Shown here in pieces: positions 1 to 8,196 of a stretch of 53,434 bases of DNA. Where the stretch lies: positions 1 through 53,434 of the forward strand of contig JAJDTI010000205.1 of the NCBI GenBank assembly GCA_022827245.1, in the 5' to 3' direction. Each line of letters begins with the position of its first letter. Within the stretch, counting starts at the first letter, position 1. The position numbers and the translations under genes were made by a program. Below the pieces are notes generated by a model. That model was not told the origin of the DNA and searched no databases. It saw only the letters and a list, made by a program, of their open reading frames with translations. Source of the stretch: Pseudomonadales bacterium. GTDB taxonomy: Bacteria; Pseudomonadota; Gammaproteobacteria; Pseudomonadales; Azotimanducaceae.

Positions 1-161
1 GTCCTTCCACTCCGGTGAACGATCCCATTCTAGCGGATTCAGCACCCGTAGAGGGTCCGGGTGCGCTCCGCCGGTCCTCTTTTCCGGGCCAGTTCACAGC
101 ACGGCAAACCCCGACGCCCGTGGTACCGTGGCGCGCCGCAGATCAGAAACGAGTCCCGCAC

Positions 162-1019
162 ATGACGCTGCAACGGCGCCCGGCCACGGCCCCACTCAAG
201 GTCTTGCTGGAGACGCTCGAGGCCGACGGCGCCCTCGTCGTCCAGAACATGTTCCCCGACTCCGTCATCTCGGAGATGCGCTCCGCGGTCGCCAGGGCCG
301 CCGAGACCTCGCCGCCGGGAACGGCGACCCAGGGCTTCGGCGAGCCCGGCAGGGCGTTCGCCGGGGCGAACACCATTCGTTTCTCGACCCTGGGCAAGGT
401 GTCGCCGGTGTACTTCGACATGCTCGACAACGCCGTCTTCGGCGCCATCGCGGATGCCGTGCTGCTGCCTTCGTGCGGCTCGTACTGGGTGAACACCGGC
501 CAGGTGATGATCATCGGGCCGGGCGAGCGCGCACAGGGGCTGCATCGCGACTGCTACAACTGGCCCCGCGCCTCGGCCCCGGACTGGCCGTACTGTCCCG
601 ACGTCACGCTGAGCGCCATCATCGCCCTGGGCGAGGTGACCGAGGAAGTCGGCGCCACGCGGGTGATCCCGGGAAGCCACCGCTGGGCCGACTTCACGGA
701 CTGCGGCGATCACGAGCAGACCGTCCCCGCCGAACTGAACCCGGGCGACGCGCTCGTGTACTCCGGCAAGACCGTGCACGGCGGCGGCGCCAATCGGACA
801 CCGGACCGGTGGCGGTGGGCGATGCACCTGAGCTACGTCGTCGGCTGGCTGACGCCGGAAGAATCGTCGCCGCTCGACTACACCGACGAAGAGCTGCGGG
901 GACGGTCCGCGCGCGTGCAGCGCCTCCTCGGCCACCGGTCCTACGATCCGAGGCCCCATCTCGGCGGCGGCCTGTGGCTGCGGGACGTGAAGGCGATCGA
1001 GGAGACCTGGCCGTCCTGA
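162..1019 (+). CDS. Phytanoyl-CoA dioxygenase (PhyH) family Fe(II)/2-oxoglutarate oxygenase
   Basis: A 285-residue protein of the PhyH family of non-heme iron, 2-oxoglutarate-dependent hydroxylases; the substrate is unknown. The HxD iron-ligand motif is visible in LHRDCYNWP in the middle of the protein. The distal histidine lies in KTVHGGGANRT, followed by the arginine that normally binds 2-oxoglutarate. The frame is open further upstream to position 15, but the ATG at 162 starts just before the family's usual opening (LEADGALVVQNMFP), so I chose it. The enoyl-CoA hydratase gene follows 94 bp downstream on the same strand. It is one of four PhyH-type genes plus one CmcJ-type gene in the window. 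The family call is firm and the substrate is open. Confidence 0.85.
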   Translation: MTLQRRPATAPLKVLLETLEADGALVVQNMFPDSVISEMRSAVARAAETSPPGTATQGFGEPGRAFAGANTIRFSTLGKVSPVYFDMLDNAVFGAIADAVLLPSCGSYWVNTGQVMIIGPGERAQGLHRDCYNWPRASAPDWPYCPDVTLSAIIALGEVTEEVGATRVIPGSHRWADFTDCGDHEQTVPAELNPGDALVYSGKTVHGGGANRTPDRWRWAMHLSYVVGWLTPEESSPLDYTDEELRGRSARVQRLLGHRSYDPRPHLGGGLWLRDVKAIEETWPS

Positions 1020-1113
1020 CGCCGCCACGCGGCGCGGCAAGGACCCTGAAAGCCGCGGGGCTCCCGTTTGCGCGTACACTTGCGCCTTTTTTCCGCCGCC
1101 CCGGAGGCCGCCC

Positions 1114-1935
1114 ATGACCATCAGCGCATCCGCCACCGACGAACTGCTCGTCGAGCAGCAGGATCGCATCCTCTTGCTGACGCTCAACCGCCCCGAGCGG
1201 CTGAACGCGATCAGCCGCGACATGCTGGACGAGCTTTCGGCGAAGCTGGTGGAGGCCAACAAGGATCCGGACATCCGCTGCATCGTGCTGACCGGGGCCG
1301 GGCGCGGCTTCTGCGCGGGGCTGGACCTGGTCGCCGTCAACGAGGGCGGGATCGGCAGCCGCGACTCCGCCCGCGGCCAGAACCGCCCCCGGCAGCTCTT
1401 CGACCTGCGCGACGCGCCGATCAACGTGATGTGGAACATCGACACGCCCGTCGTGTGCGCGATCAACGGCGCGGCGGCGGGCTACGGCATGGACATCACC
1501 CTGCTCGCCGACATCCGCATCGCCGCCAGGCGAGCCAAGATGGCGGCGGTGACCGCCAAGCGGAACGTCGTCCCGGAGAGCGGCGGCACCTGGCTGCTGC
1601 CGCGATTGATCGGCTGGGCGAAAGCCGCCGAGCTGTATTACCGCGCCCGCACGATCGACGCCGAGGAGGCGCTCGAGATCGGGCTCGTCAATACGGTCGT
1701 GCCCGACGAGGATCTCCTGCCGACGGCCCTCGAGTGGGCCAACGAGATCGCCGACAACGCGCCCATGGCGGTCCAGACCACCAAGCGCATGATGCGCATG
1801 GGGCTCGAGGAGTCGTACGACACGGCCGTCGATCACCTGATGGTGCATCTCAATACCATGTTCCAGTCCGAGGACTTCGAGGAGGGCGTGCGCGCCTTTC
1901 TCGAGCGGCGCAAGCCGCAGTTCACCGGGCGGTAA
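1114..1935 (+). CDS. Enoyl-CoA hydratase/isomerase (crotonase) family protein
   Basis: A 273-residue crotonase-fold enzyme acting on acyl-CoA, by hydration, isomerisation or a related reaction. The fold's two oxyanion-hole segments are clear: GAGRGFCAGLDL near residue 70 and NGAAAGYGMDITLLADIRIA near residue 120. The length matches single-domain family members. An AG-rich stretch (CCGGAGG) precedes the ATG at normal spacing. The eIF2B-like gene starts 11 bp after its stop, so the two are probably co-transcribed. Which acyl-CoA it uses cannot be read from the sequence. A second, distinct crotonase lies at 31274-32071. Confidence 0.88.
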   Translation: MTISASATDELLVEQQDRILLLTLNRPERLNAISRDMLDELSAKLVEANKDPDIRCIVLTGAGRGFCAGLDLVAVNEGGIGSRDSARGQNRPRQLFDLRDAPINVMWNIDTPVVCAINGAAAGYGMDITLLADIRIAARRAKMAAVTAKRNVVPESGGTWLLPRLIGWAKAAELYYRARTIDAEEALEIGLVNTVVPDEDLLPTALEWANEIADNAPMAVQTTKRMMRMGLEESYDTAVDHLMVHLNTMFQSEDFEEGVRAFLERRKPQFTGR

Positions 1936-1946
1936 CCCCGAGGCGC

Positions 1947-2717
1947 GTGCCGCCGGCACTCCCCGAGCCCGACGCCCTCGCCGACCGGCTGCGCGCCAAC
2001 AAGACCGACGGCGCGGCGGTCCTGGCTCGGCAGGCGCTGGCCATGCTTCGCGAGTACGCGGGAGCCGCCGGTTCGGAAGACGGCCCGCGCATCCGCCGCT
2101 GTGCCGAGTCCCTGCGGGACGCGCGCCCCAGCATGGGGGCCGTCGGCCGGATCCTGCAATACTGGATCGACACGCTACCGTCCGATGTCTCCGCCGGCGA
2201 GGCCGCCGTCGCTCACTGCGACGGGGTGTCGAGCCTGGCGGACGCGGCGCTTGAAGACACTCTCCGGCTCGCGCGGCAACGCCTCGCCGCCACGCCCGGG
2301 ACGATCCTGACCCACAGCGCCTCCTCCACCGTCCTGCGCGTGCTGTCGGAGCGCCCCGCCGACGACATCGTCGTGACCGCCTCGGAACCGGGCGGCGAGG
2401 GTCGGCGCGCCGCCGCCCGACTGGGGGCAAGGTGCGTCGAAGACGCGGACATCGAGCAGTTCGTGCCGGCCTGCGCCGCGGTGGTCGTCGGCGCCGACGC
2501 GATCGGCCGGCACGCCTTCGTGAACAAGGTCGGAACGCGGTCGCTCGCCGTCGTCGCCCAGGCCGTAGGCAGGCCCCTCCTGGTCGTCGCCGAGAGCTTC
2601 AAGCGCGTGGACGCCGAGGTGCCCCCCGTCACCGAGGACCTGTTCGAGTGCGTGCCCAACGGTCTCGTGACCGCGTTTCTCACCGACGGTCGCTTCCCCC
2701 TGGGCTCCGCCGGCTGA
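1947..2717 (+). CDS. eIF2B alpha/beta/delta-like protein (ribose-1,5-bisphosphate isomerase / MtnA superfamily)
   Basis: A 256-residue protein starting at a GTG 11 bp after the crotonase stop. It resembles the eIF2B/aldose-phosphate isomerase superfamily. An N-terminal helical part (ADRLRANKTDGAAVLARQAL) leads into a Rossmann-like half with TILTHSASSTVLRVL, then VVVGADAIGRHAFVNKVGTRSLAVVA near residue 190, the characteristic 'GAD.I..nG.vnK.Gt' signature. Bacterial relatives are 5-methylthioribose-1-phosphate isomerase (MtnA) and ribose-1,5-bisphosphate isomerase. This protein is shorter than MtnA and no methionine-salvage gene is near, so I do not assign the reaction. An alternative start is the ATG at 2043, which would remove part of the helical domain. 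Confidence 0.72.
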   Translation: MPPALPEPDALADRLRANKTDGAAVLARQALAMLREYAGAAGSEDGPRIRRCAESLRDARPSMGAVGRILQYWIDTLPSDVSAGEAAVAHCDGVSSLADAALEDTLRLARQRLAATPGTILTHSASSTVLRVLSERPADDIVVTASEPGGEGRRAAARLGARCVEDADIEQFVPACAAVVVGADAIGRHAFVNKVGTRSLAVVAQAVGRPLLVVAESFKRVDAEVPPVTEDLFECVPNGLVTAFLTDGRFPLGSAG

Positions 2718-2819
2718 CCCGTACGCGAAGGCTTGGCGGCCACACCCCAAGCGCGTAAGGTTCGCGCCGGGCGGCCCGCCAGCCGCGGAACGCCCCATCC
2801 CCCGACACGACGCAGGACC

Positions 2820-3797
2820 ATGACGGAAGCAACCACCGCGACGCCGACCTTCGACAACCGCGTCACCCGCATGCTGGGCGTCGAACGCCCCATCGTGCAG
2901 GCGCCGATGGGCTGGATCGCCCGCTCGCAGCTCGCCTCGGCCGTGTCGAACGCCGGCGGCCTCGGCATCATCGAGACCTCGTCCGGCGAACTCGACGCGA
3001 TCCGCGAAGAGATCCGCCGCATGCGGGAACTGACCGACCGGCCGTTCGGGGTCAACATCGCGCAGGCGTTCGTGCGCGATCCCGGCATCGTGAACTTCGT
3101 GATCGACCAGGGGGTGAAGTTCGTCACCACGTCGGCGGGGAGCCCGGAGCGCTACACCGAGCAGATCAAGGGCGCCGGGCTGACGGTCTTCCACGTCGTG
3201 CCAAGCCTCTCCGCCGCGCGCAAGGCCGTCGACTGCGGCGTGGACGGGCTCATCGTGGAGGGCGGCGAGGGCGGCGGCTTCAAGAACCCCCGGGAAGTGG
3301 CGAGCATGGTGCTGCTGCCGCTCGTGCGGTCGAACGTCGACGTCCCCATCGTTGCCGCGGGCGGGTTCGTGGACGGGCCGTCGATGGCGGCCGCGTTCGC
3401 CCTCGGCGCCGAGGGCATCCAGCTCGGTACGCGCATGGTGTCCGCCGCCGAGTCTCCGGTCCACGAGAACTGGAAGGACGCCATCGTCTCCGCGCAGGAG
3501 ACGGACACCGTGTTCCTGAACCGCTTCAACTCGCCGGCCCTCCGGGCACTGCGTACGGAGAAGACCACGCGTCTCGAAAAGGACCACGAGACCAACGCCA
3601 TGACCGAGTTCGGCACCGCGATGGACCTCTACTTCGGGGGCGACATGGAGGCAAGCATCGCCCTGACCGGCCAGGTCTGCGGTCGCATCGACGCGGTCCG
3701 GCCCGTGGCGGAGATCCTGGACGAGATCTCGGCCGAGTTTTTCGAGACCATCGGAGGCCTCGCCGGCCGTTACAACGCCGGCGCGACACCGGCGTAG
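2820..3797 (+). CDS. Nitronate monooxygenase (2-nitropropane dioxygenase-like) flavoprotein
   Basis: A 325-residue FMN-dependent TIM-barrel protein. It opens with TRMLGVERPIVQAPMGWIARSQLASAVSNAGGLGII, the usual start of the nitronate monooxygenase/enoyl-ACP reductase II superfamily. It continues with GLIVEGGEGGGF and IVAAGGFVDGPSMAAAFALGAEGIQLGTRM, the phosphate-binding glycine segments of the barrel. The start is an ATG preceded by AGGA. The frame is open upstream, but residues before this ATG look like untranslated leader. It lies 41 bp upstream of the HMG-CoA reductase/mevalonate kinase fusion and may share its transcript. The natural substrate (nitronates or an acyl thioester) is unknown. 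Confidence 0.85.
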   Translation: MTEATTATPTFDNRVTRMLGVERPIVQAPMGWIARSQLASAVSNAGGLGIIETSSGELDAIREEIRRMRELTDRPFGVNIAQAFVRDPGIVNFVIDQGVKFVTTSAGSPERYTEQIKGAGLTVFHVVPSLSAARKAVDCGVDGLIVEGGEGGGFKNPREVASMVLLPLVRSNVDVPIVAAGGFVDGPSMAAAFALGAEGIQLGTRMVSAAESPVHENWKDAIVSAQETDTVFLNRFNSPALRALRTEKTTRLEKDHETNAMTEFGTAMDLYFGGDMEASIALTGQVCGRIDAVRPVAEILDEISAEFFETIGGLAGRYNAGATPA

Positions 3798-3838
3798 AAT
3801 CGGCCGTCGACACCAACGTCGCTCAGGGGAAAGCACCG

Positions 3839-6118
3839 GTGACTTCCGAGCCGGCGGAAGCGAAGAGCACTTCCCGCATCCCCAACTTCTTCCGGATGCC
3901 CATCCAGGCGAGGATCACGGCGCTCCACGAGCGCGGACTGCTGACGGACGCGGACCTGCGGCTGCTCGAGTCCGGCGACCATACCCTGAAGCGCCACGTC
4001 GCCGACAAGATGATCGAGAACGTGGTCGGCGTGCTGGGCCTGCCCCTGGGCCTCGGCCTCAACTTCCTGATCAACGGGCGCGACTACGTCGTGCCGCTGT
4101 CCGTCGAGGAGCCGTCCATCGTCGCCGGACTCTCCGGCGCGGCACGGACGGCGCGGCTCTCCGGGGGCTTCGATGCGACGACGACCGACCCGATCCTGAT
4201 CGGGCAGGTGCAGCTCGTGGACGCCGCCGACCCGGACCGCGCCGCGGAGACGCTCCTCGCCCACAAGCAGGACATTCTGGACCTGGCCAACAGCCTGCAC
4301 CTCAGGATGGTCGCCCGCGGGGGCGGCGCCCGCGACATCGAGGTGTTCCGCCATCGCGCACCGGAGGACCCGTCCGGCAGCGAACGGGAGATGACCGTCC
4401 TGCACCTCCTGGTGGACACCCGCGACGCCATGGGGGCCAACCTCGTGAACGGCATGTGCGAGGAGGTCGCCGGACTCGTCGAGTCCCTCACCGGCGGCAA
4501 GGTCTTTCTGCGCATCCTTTCCAATCTCACGGACCGCTCCCTGGTCCGCGCGAGCGTACGGATCCCCGTGGAGAACCTCGAAACCCGCGACTTCGACGGG
4601 GAAGCGGTCCGCGACGGGATCATCCTGGCGAACGACCTCGCCCTCGTGGACCCCTACCGCGCCGCGACCCACAACAAGGGAATCATGAACGGGGTCGATG
4701 CGGTCGCCATCGCCACCGGGAACGACTTTCGCGCCATCGAGGCCGCCGCCCACGCCTACGCGGCGCGCGACGGGCGCTACCGGGGCCTCACGCGGTGGAC
4801 GCGCAACCCCGAGGGCGACCTGGTCGGCGAACTCGAGATGCCCATGAAGGTCGGCACGGTCGGCGGCTCCCTCGAGACGAATCCGACGGTCCGCATCAAC
4901 CACCGGATCCTGGGCTCCCCCGGCGCCACCGAGCTGGCCGGAGTGATGGGCGCCGTCGGCCTCGCCCAGAACTACGCCGCGCTGCGCGCCCTGACCACGG
5001 CCGGCATCCAGCAGAACCACATGACCCTGCACGCCCGCAGCGTCGCATCGGCGGCCGGGGTGCCGGAACCCCTCTTCGACCGGGTCGTCGACGGCCTCAT
5101 CGAGTCCGGCGAGATCAAGGTATGGAAGGCGCGCGACCTCGCCGACCAGCTCGGGCAAAGCAAACGCCGCGGGACCCGAGACACCGCCCCCGATGACGAA
5201 CCGGCGAGCTCCGCCTGCGGCAAGGTGATCCTGCTCGGCGAACACGCCGTCGTCTACGGCCGCTCCGCGCTGGCGGCCCCCATCCCCCTCGCCGTGGAGG
5301 CCCGTGTCTCCGATGCGCGGGAGGGCGTACACCTCTCCATACCGGAATGGGGGCTCGAGCATCGGGTACCGCCGGCCGACCGGCACGCCGACGGAGCGCC
5401 TGGAATCCTCGCCACGCTCCTGGCGCGCCTCGACCTGGCGGACCGTCCCATGACCATCGAGGTGGTCCCGCACGTCCCTCGAGGGATGGGGCTGGGCGGC
5501 TCCGCATCCCTCGCTGTCGCGGTACTGCGCGCGCTGGACGCCCACTGTGGCCTCGCCCTCTCCGACGAGGAGATCAACGCGTTCGCGTTCGAATGCGAAC
5601 AGGCCACCCACGGCCGCGCCTCCGGCGTCGACAACACCGTCGCCACGTACGGGGAGCCGCTCCTCTACCGCAACGGCGAGACGCCCGCGTTCGAGCCCCT
5701 CTCGCCGCCGCGTCCCGTCCCCCTGGTGATCGGCATCGGCAGCACGGCGAGCCTGACCGCGCATACCGTCGCTCGGGTACACGCCGCCTGGCAGCGTCAG
5801 CCGGAACGCTACGAAGCCGTCTTCGACCAGATCGAGTCCCTCACCGAAGCCGCGGTCGACGCCGTCAGGCAGGGAGCGCTCGAGGAGCTCGGCGAACTGA
5901 TGAACCTCTGCCACGGTCACCTGAACGCCCTGCAGGTCTCGACTCCGGAACTCGAGCAGATGGTACACATCGCGCGGACGCACGGGGCCCTCGGAGCCAA
6001 ACTCACCGGCGGAGGGGGCGGCGGCTCCATCGTGGCACTGGCGCCCAAGGGCCGCGACCGCGTCAGCGACGCCCTGCGCGCGGCGGGCTTCGAGACCCTG
6101 TCCTTCGAGATCGAGTAA
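3839..6118 (+). CDS. Bifunctional HMG-CoA reductase (class II) - mevalonate kinase fusion
   Basis: One 759-residue frame carries two consecutive mevalonate-pathway enzymes. Residues 1 to about 435 are a class II HMG-CoA reductase. Visible are MIENVVG (58-64), VEEPSIV with catalytic Glu at 90/91, DAMGAN, catalytic Lys280 in NKGIMNG, Asp296 in ATGND, and His394 in QQNHM. The 98-residue Asp-to-His spacing equals that of the Pseudomonas mevalonii enzyme as I remember it. A charged linker (about 440-458) leads to a GHMP kinase: GKVILLGEHAVVYG (461-474), GLGGSAS (551-557), catalytic Asp598 in SGVDNTV, and a C-terminal TGGGGGGS loop. The start is a GTG with AGGGGA upstream. All key residues are present, so both activities are expected: HMG-CoA to mevalonate to 5-phosphomevalonate. 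The later pathway genes are not in this window. Confidence 0.92.
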   Translation: MTSEPAEAKSTSRIPNFFRMPIQARITALHERGLLTDADLRLLESGDHTLKRHVADKMIENVVGVLGLPLGLGLNFLINGRDYVVPLSVEEPSIVAGLSGAARTARLSGGFDATTTDPILIGQVQLVDAADPDRAAETLLAHKQDILDLANSLHLRMVARGGGARDIEVFRHRAPEDPSGSEREMTVLHLLVDTRDAMGANLVNGMCEEVAGLVESLTGGKVFLRILSNLTDRSLVRASVRIPVENLETRDFDGEAVRDGIILANDLALVDPYRAATHNKGIMNGVDAVAIATGNDFRAIEAAAHAYAARDGRYRGLTRWTRNPEGDLVGELEMPMKVGTVGGSLETNPTVRINHRILGSPGATELAGVMGAVGLAQNYAALRALTTAGIQQNHMTLHARSVASAAGVPEPLFDRVVDGLIESGEIKVWKARDLADQLGQSKRRGTRDTAPDDEPASSACGKVILLGEHAVVYGRSALAAPIPLAVEARVSDAREGVHLSIPEWGLEHRVPPADRHADGAPGILATLLARLDLADRPMTIEVVPHVPRGMGLGGSASLAVAVLRALDAHCGLALSDEEINAFAFECEQATHGRASGVDNTVATYGEPLLYRNGETPAFEPLSPPRPVPLVIGIGSTASLTAHTVARVHAAWQRQPERYEAVFDQIESLTEAAVDAVRQGALEELGELMNLCHGHLNALQVSTPELEQMVHIARTHGALGAKLTGGGGGGSIVALAPKGRDRVSDALRAAGFETLSFEIE

Positions 6119-6158
6119 TCAGGAACCGGATGCGCCGCCACAGACGAGGAGCCCTCCC

Positions 6159-7256
6159 ATGACCACACCCGCCCGCGTCGTCGTTGTACCGAAGGATCCA
6201 GCACCGCTGGAAGTCCAGGAGGTGCGCCTGCCCGACCCCGGTCCAAACCAGGTGGTCGTGAAGCAGTTCGCGTCCGGCGTCTGCCATTCGCAACTGCACC
6301 AGATCGGCCGCCCACGCGAGCATCCGCTGATCCTCGGCCACGAGTCGACGGGCGTCGTGATCGCGGCTGGCGGGGCCGTGACGCACGTGGAGGAAGGGGA
6401 CATCGTCCTGGTCACCTGGGTCCCCCGCGACGCCGCGCGCGCCGACGGCCTGCCGGAGCCATCGGTCCTCGACGTCGTCGGCGGCACCGCCCGCGCGCCC
6501 AACGTCTTCACGTGGGCGGACCACACGATCGCCGACCAGCAGTACGTGGTGAAGGCGCACCCGGGCATCGCCAGGGACGTCACCGCCATCATCGGCTGCG
6601 CGATCATGACGGGCGCCGGAGCCGTGCTGAACACCGCGAACGTCCAGCCGGGGGAGAGCGTCGCGGTCTTCGGAGTCGGCGGCGTCGGTCTCTCGGCCGT
6701 GGTCGGCGCGCGCATGCGTGGCGCCGAGCCCATCATCGCGGTCGACCTCGACGACGAGAAGCTCGAGTTCGCCAGGCGCTTCGGCGCCACCCACGGCGTC
6801 AACGCGGCGGAGGTCGACCCGGTCGAGGCGATCCACGAGATCACGGGACGTCCCGATCAGACCGCCATCACCCGGTTGCCGGTGACGGGCGTCGACTACG
6901 CCTTCGACTGCATCGGCCTGAAGAGGACGATGGAGCAGCTCGTGCCCTCCTGCCGTCCCGGCCACTTCGGGGCCTGCCAGGGCGGCACCGCCGTGCTGGT
7001 CGGCATCCCGAGCGAACACGTCGAACTGAACGCGATGCAGATCGTCAGCCAGGAGAAGCAGTTCCGCGGCAGCATCGGCGGCTCGTGCGCCCCCGACCGC
7101 GACTTCCCGATGTTCCTCGACTGGCACGCCAGCGGCGACCTCGACCTCGACGCCCTCGTCACGGAGCGCTACCCGATAGACGACATCAACGAGGCGACGG
7201 AGGCGTTGCGGGCGGGGCAGATCGCCGGACGGGCGATCCTGGAGTTCGAGGACTGA
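6159..7256 (+). CDS. Zinc-containing alcohol dehydrogenase (MDR superfamily) without the structural-zinc loop
   Basis: A 365-residue medium-chain dehydrogenase. Catalytic-zinc ligands are visible as Cys42 (GVCHSQ), His61-Glu62 (GHES) and a third Cys in IIGCAIMTGAG. The NAD(P)-binding Rossmann motif is VFGVGGVGLSAV, followed by an acidic strand end (IIAVDLDD) suggesting NAD. The overall plan resembles class III/NDMA-type dehydrogenases. The stretch that normally carries four structural-zinc cysteines (about residues 88-115) is replaced by a cysteine-free segment, WVPRDAARADGLPEPSVLD. The ATG has GAGGAG upstream. It follows the mevalonate fusion by 40 bp. The substrate is unknown. Confidence 0.87.
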   Translation: MTTPARVVVVPKDPAPLEVQEVRLPDPGPNQVVVKQFASGVCHSQLHQIGRPREHPLILGHESTGVVIAAGGAVTHVEEGDIVLVTWVPRDAARADGLPEPSVLDVVGGTARAPNVFTWADHTIADQQYVVKAHPGIARDVTAIIGCAIMTGAGAVLNTANVQPGESVAVFGVGGVGLSAVVGARMRGAEPIIAVDLDDEKLEFARRFGATHGVNAAEVDPVEAIHEITGRPDQTAITRLPVTGVDYAFDCIGLKRTMEQLVPSCRPGHFGACQGGTAVLVGIPSEHVELNAMQIVSQEKQFRGSIGGSCAPDRDFPMFLDWHASGDLDLDALVTERYPIDDINEATEALRAGQIAGRAILEFED

Positions 7257-7353
7257 GTGCGGAGCGCCGTCCATCACGCTCGACGAGTACATCGATAGGT
7301 TCCGGGGTCTTCGCGTCAACCGGACCGTCGGCAGGAGTCCGCACAAACCCTGC

Positions 7354-8196
7354 ATGCTTCTCGCCGTCCTGGAACTGGCTGAGCGGGGCGCCCTGAGCAG
7401 CAACAGGATCCCGTACGAATGGACCCTGGATGGGTTCGCCGCTTACTTCGAGGTGGTGCGGGACAGGTCCGACCATTGCCTGGCCTACCTCCCCTTTCTC
7501 TACCTCCGCAGCGCCACCTTCTGGCATCTCCATCCCCTGCCTGGCGAAACCGTACGCGACCGGCCCACTTCGCACTCGTCGATCACCGACACCATCGAAT
7601 ACGCCTTCGTCGACGCCGACCTGCACGCGCTGTTGCTGGATCCGCACGCACGGACGCAGTTGCGAAACGCGCTGATCGACGGGTGGTTCGCTGAGGACAG
7701 GAAGGCTCTTCAACGTTTGATCGATCAACGCCGCGTGAGCAATGACTACGAGAACACGCTACGCCTGAGCGAGAGCCGCCGACCGGACACCATCCCGCCA
7801 GACGACGCCGTCCGCGACCCCGCCTTCCGCCGGCTGGTCCTCGAGGCTTACGACTACCGGTGCGCAGCCAGCGGGTGGCGGCTTTTCGTCCCGGAGGGTC
7901 CGGTGCTGACGGAAGCGGCACACCTGATTCCCTTCGCCGAGACCCACGACGATCGCCCGCAGAACGGTATCGCCCTGACGCCTACCTTCCATCGCGCCCT
8001 GGACGCTCGGCTGATCGCCCCGGCTCCCGACATGAAATGGCGCGTCTCGGAAGTAATCGACCGGCGCATCCCCGATAACGCCCCACTGGTCGAACTCGCC
8101 GGGCAGGACGTCATCTTTCACGGCCGCCGGCGCTACCGCCCGCGCAAGGATGCCCTGGAATGGCGCGTAGAACGCCTCCGCGCCCGCCCCGATTGA
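7354..8196 (+). CDS. HNH endonuclease domain protein (start codon lost or misplaced)
   Basis: The C-terminal part is an HNH nuclease of the restriction-like HNH_2 type. It contains CAASGWRL, then LTEAAHLIPFAETHDD, then NGIALTPTFHRALDARLI, giving the Cys, AAH, NG and H elements. The first in-frame ATG is at 7354. The same frame reads upstream to about 7258 as TLDEYIDRFRGLRVNRTV...RSPHKPC, the usual N-terminus of this family, including its conserved PHKP. The codon where a start would be expected (7273) is ATC, giving ITLDEY instead of MTLDEY. The gene may therefore begin at a non-standard codon, carry a base error, or be damaged. It overlaps the next gene by 37 bp. A role in DNA defence is a guess from the domain. 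Confidence 0.72.
   Translation: MLLAVLELAERGALSSNRIPYEWTLDGFAAYFEVVRDRSDHCLAYLPFLYLRSATFWHLHPLPGETVRDRPTSHSSITDTIEYAFVDADLHALLLDPHARTQLRNALIDGWFAEDRKALQRLIDQRRVSNDYENTLRLSESRRPDTIPPDDAVRDPAFRRLVLEAYDYRCAASGWRLFVPEGPVLTEAAHLIPFAETHDDRPQNGIALTPTFHRALDARLIAPAPDMKWRVSEVIDRRIPDNAPLVELAGQDVIFHGRRRYRPRKDALEWRVERLRARPD

Noticed and set aside
1-161. Extending the first dioxygenase gene to the ATG at 15
   Set aside because: The added residues are unlike the family N-terminus; the ATG at 162 precedes the domain directly.
3770-5983. Long minus-strand open frame opposite the HMG-CoA reductase/mevalonate kinase fusion
   Set aside because: Shadow frame of a high-GC gene; no recognisable protein features.
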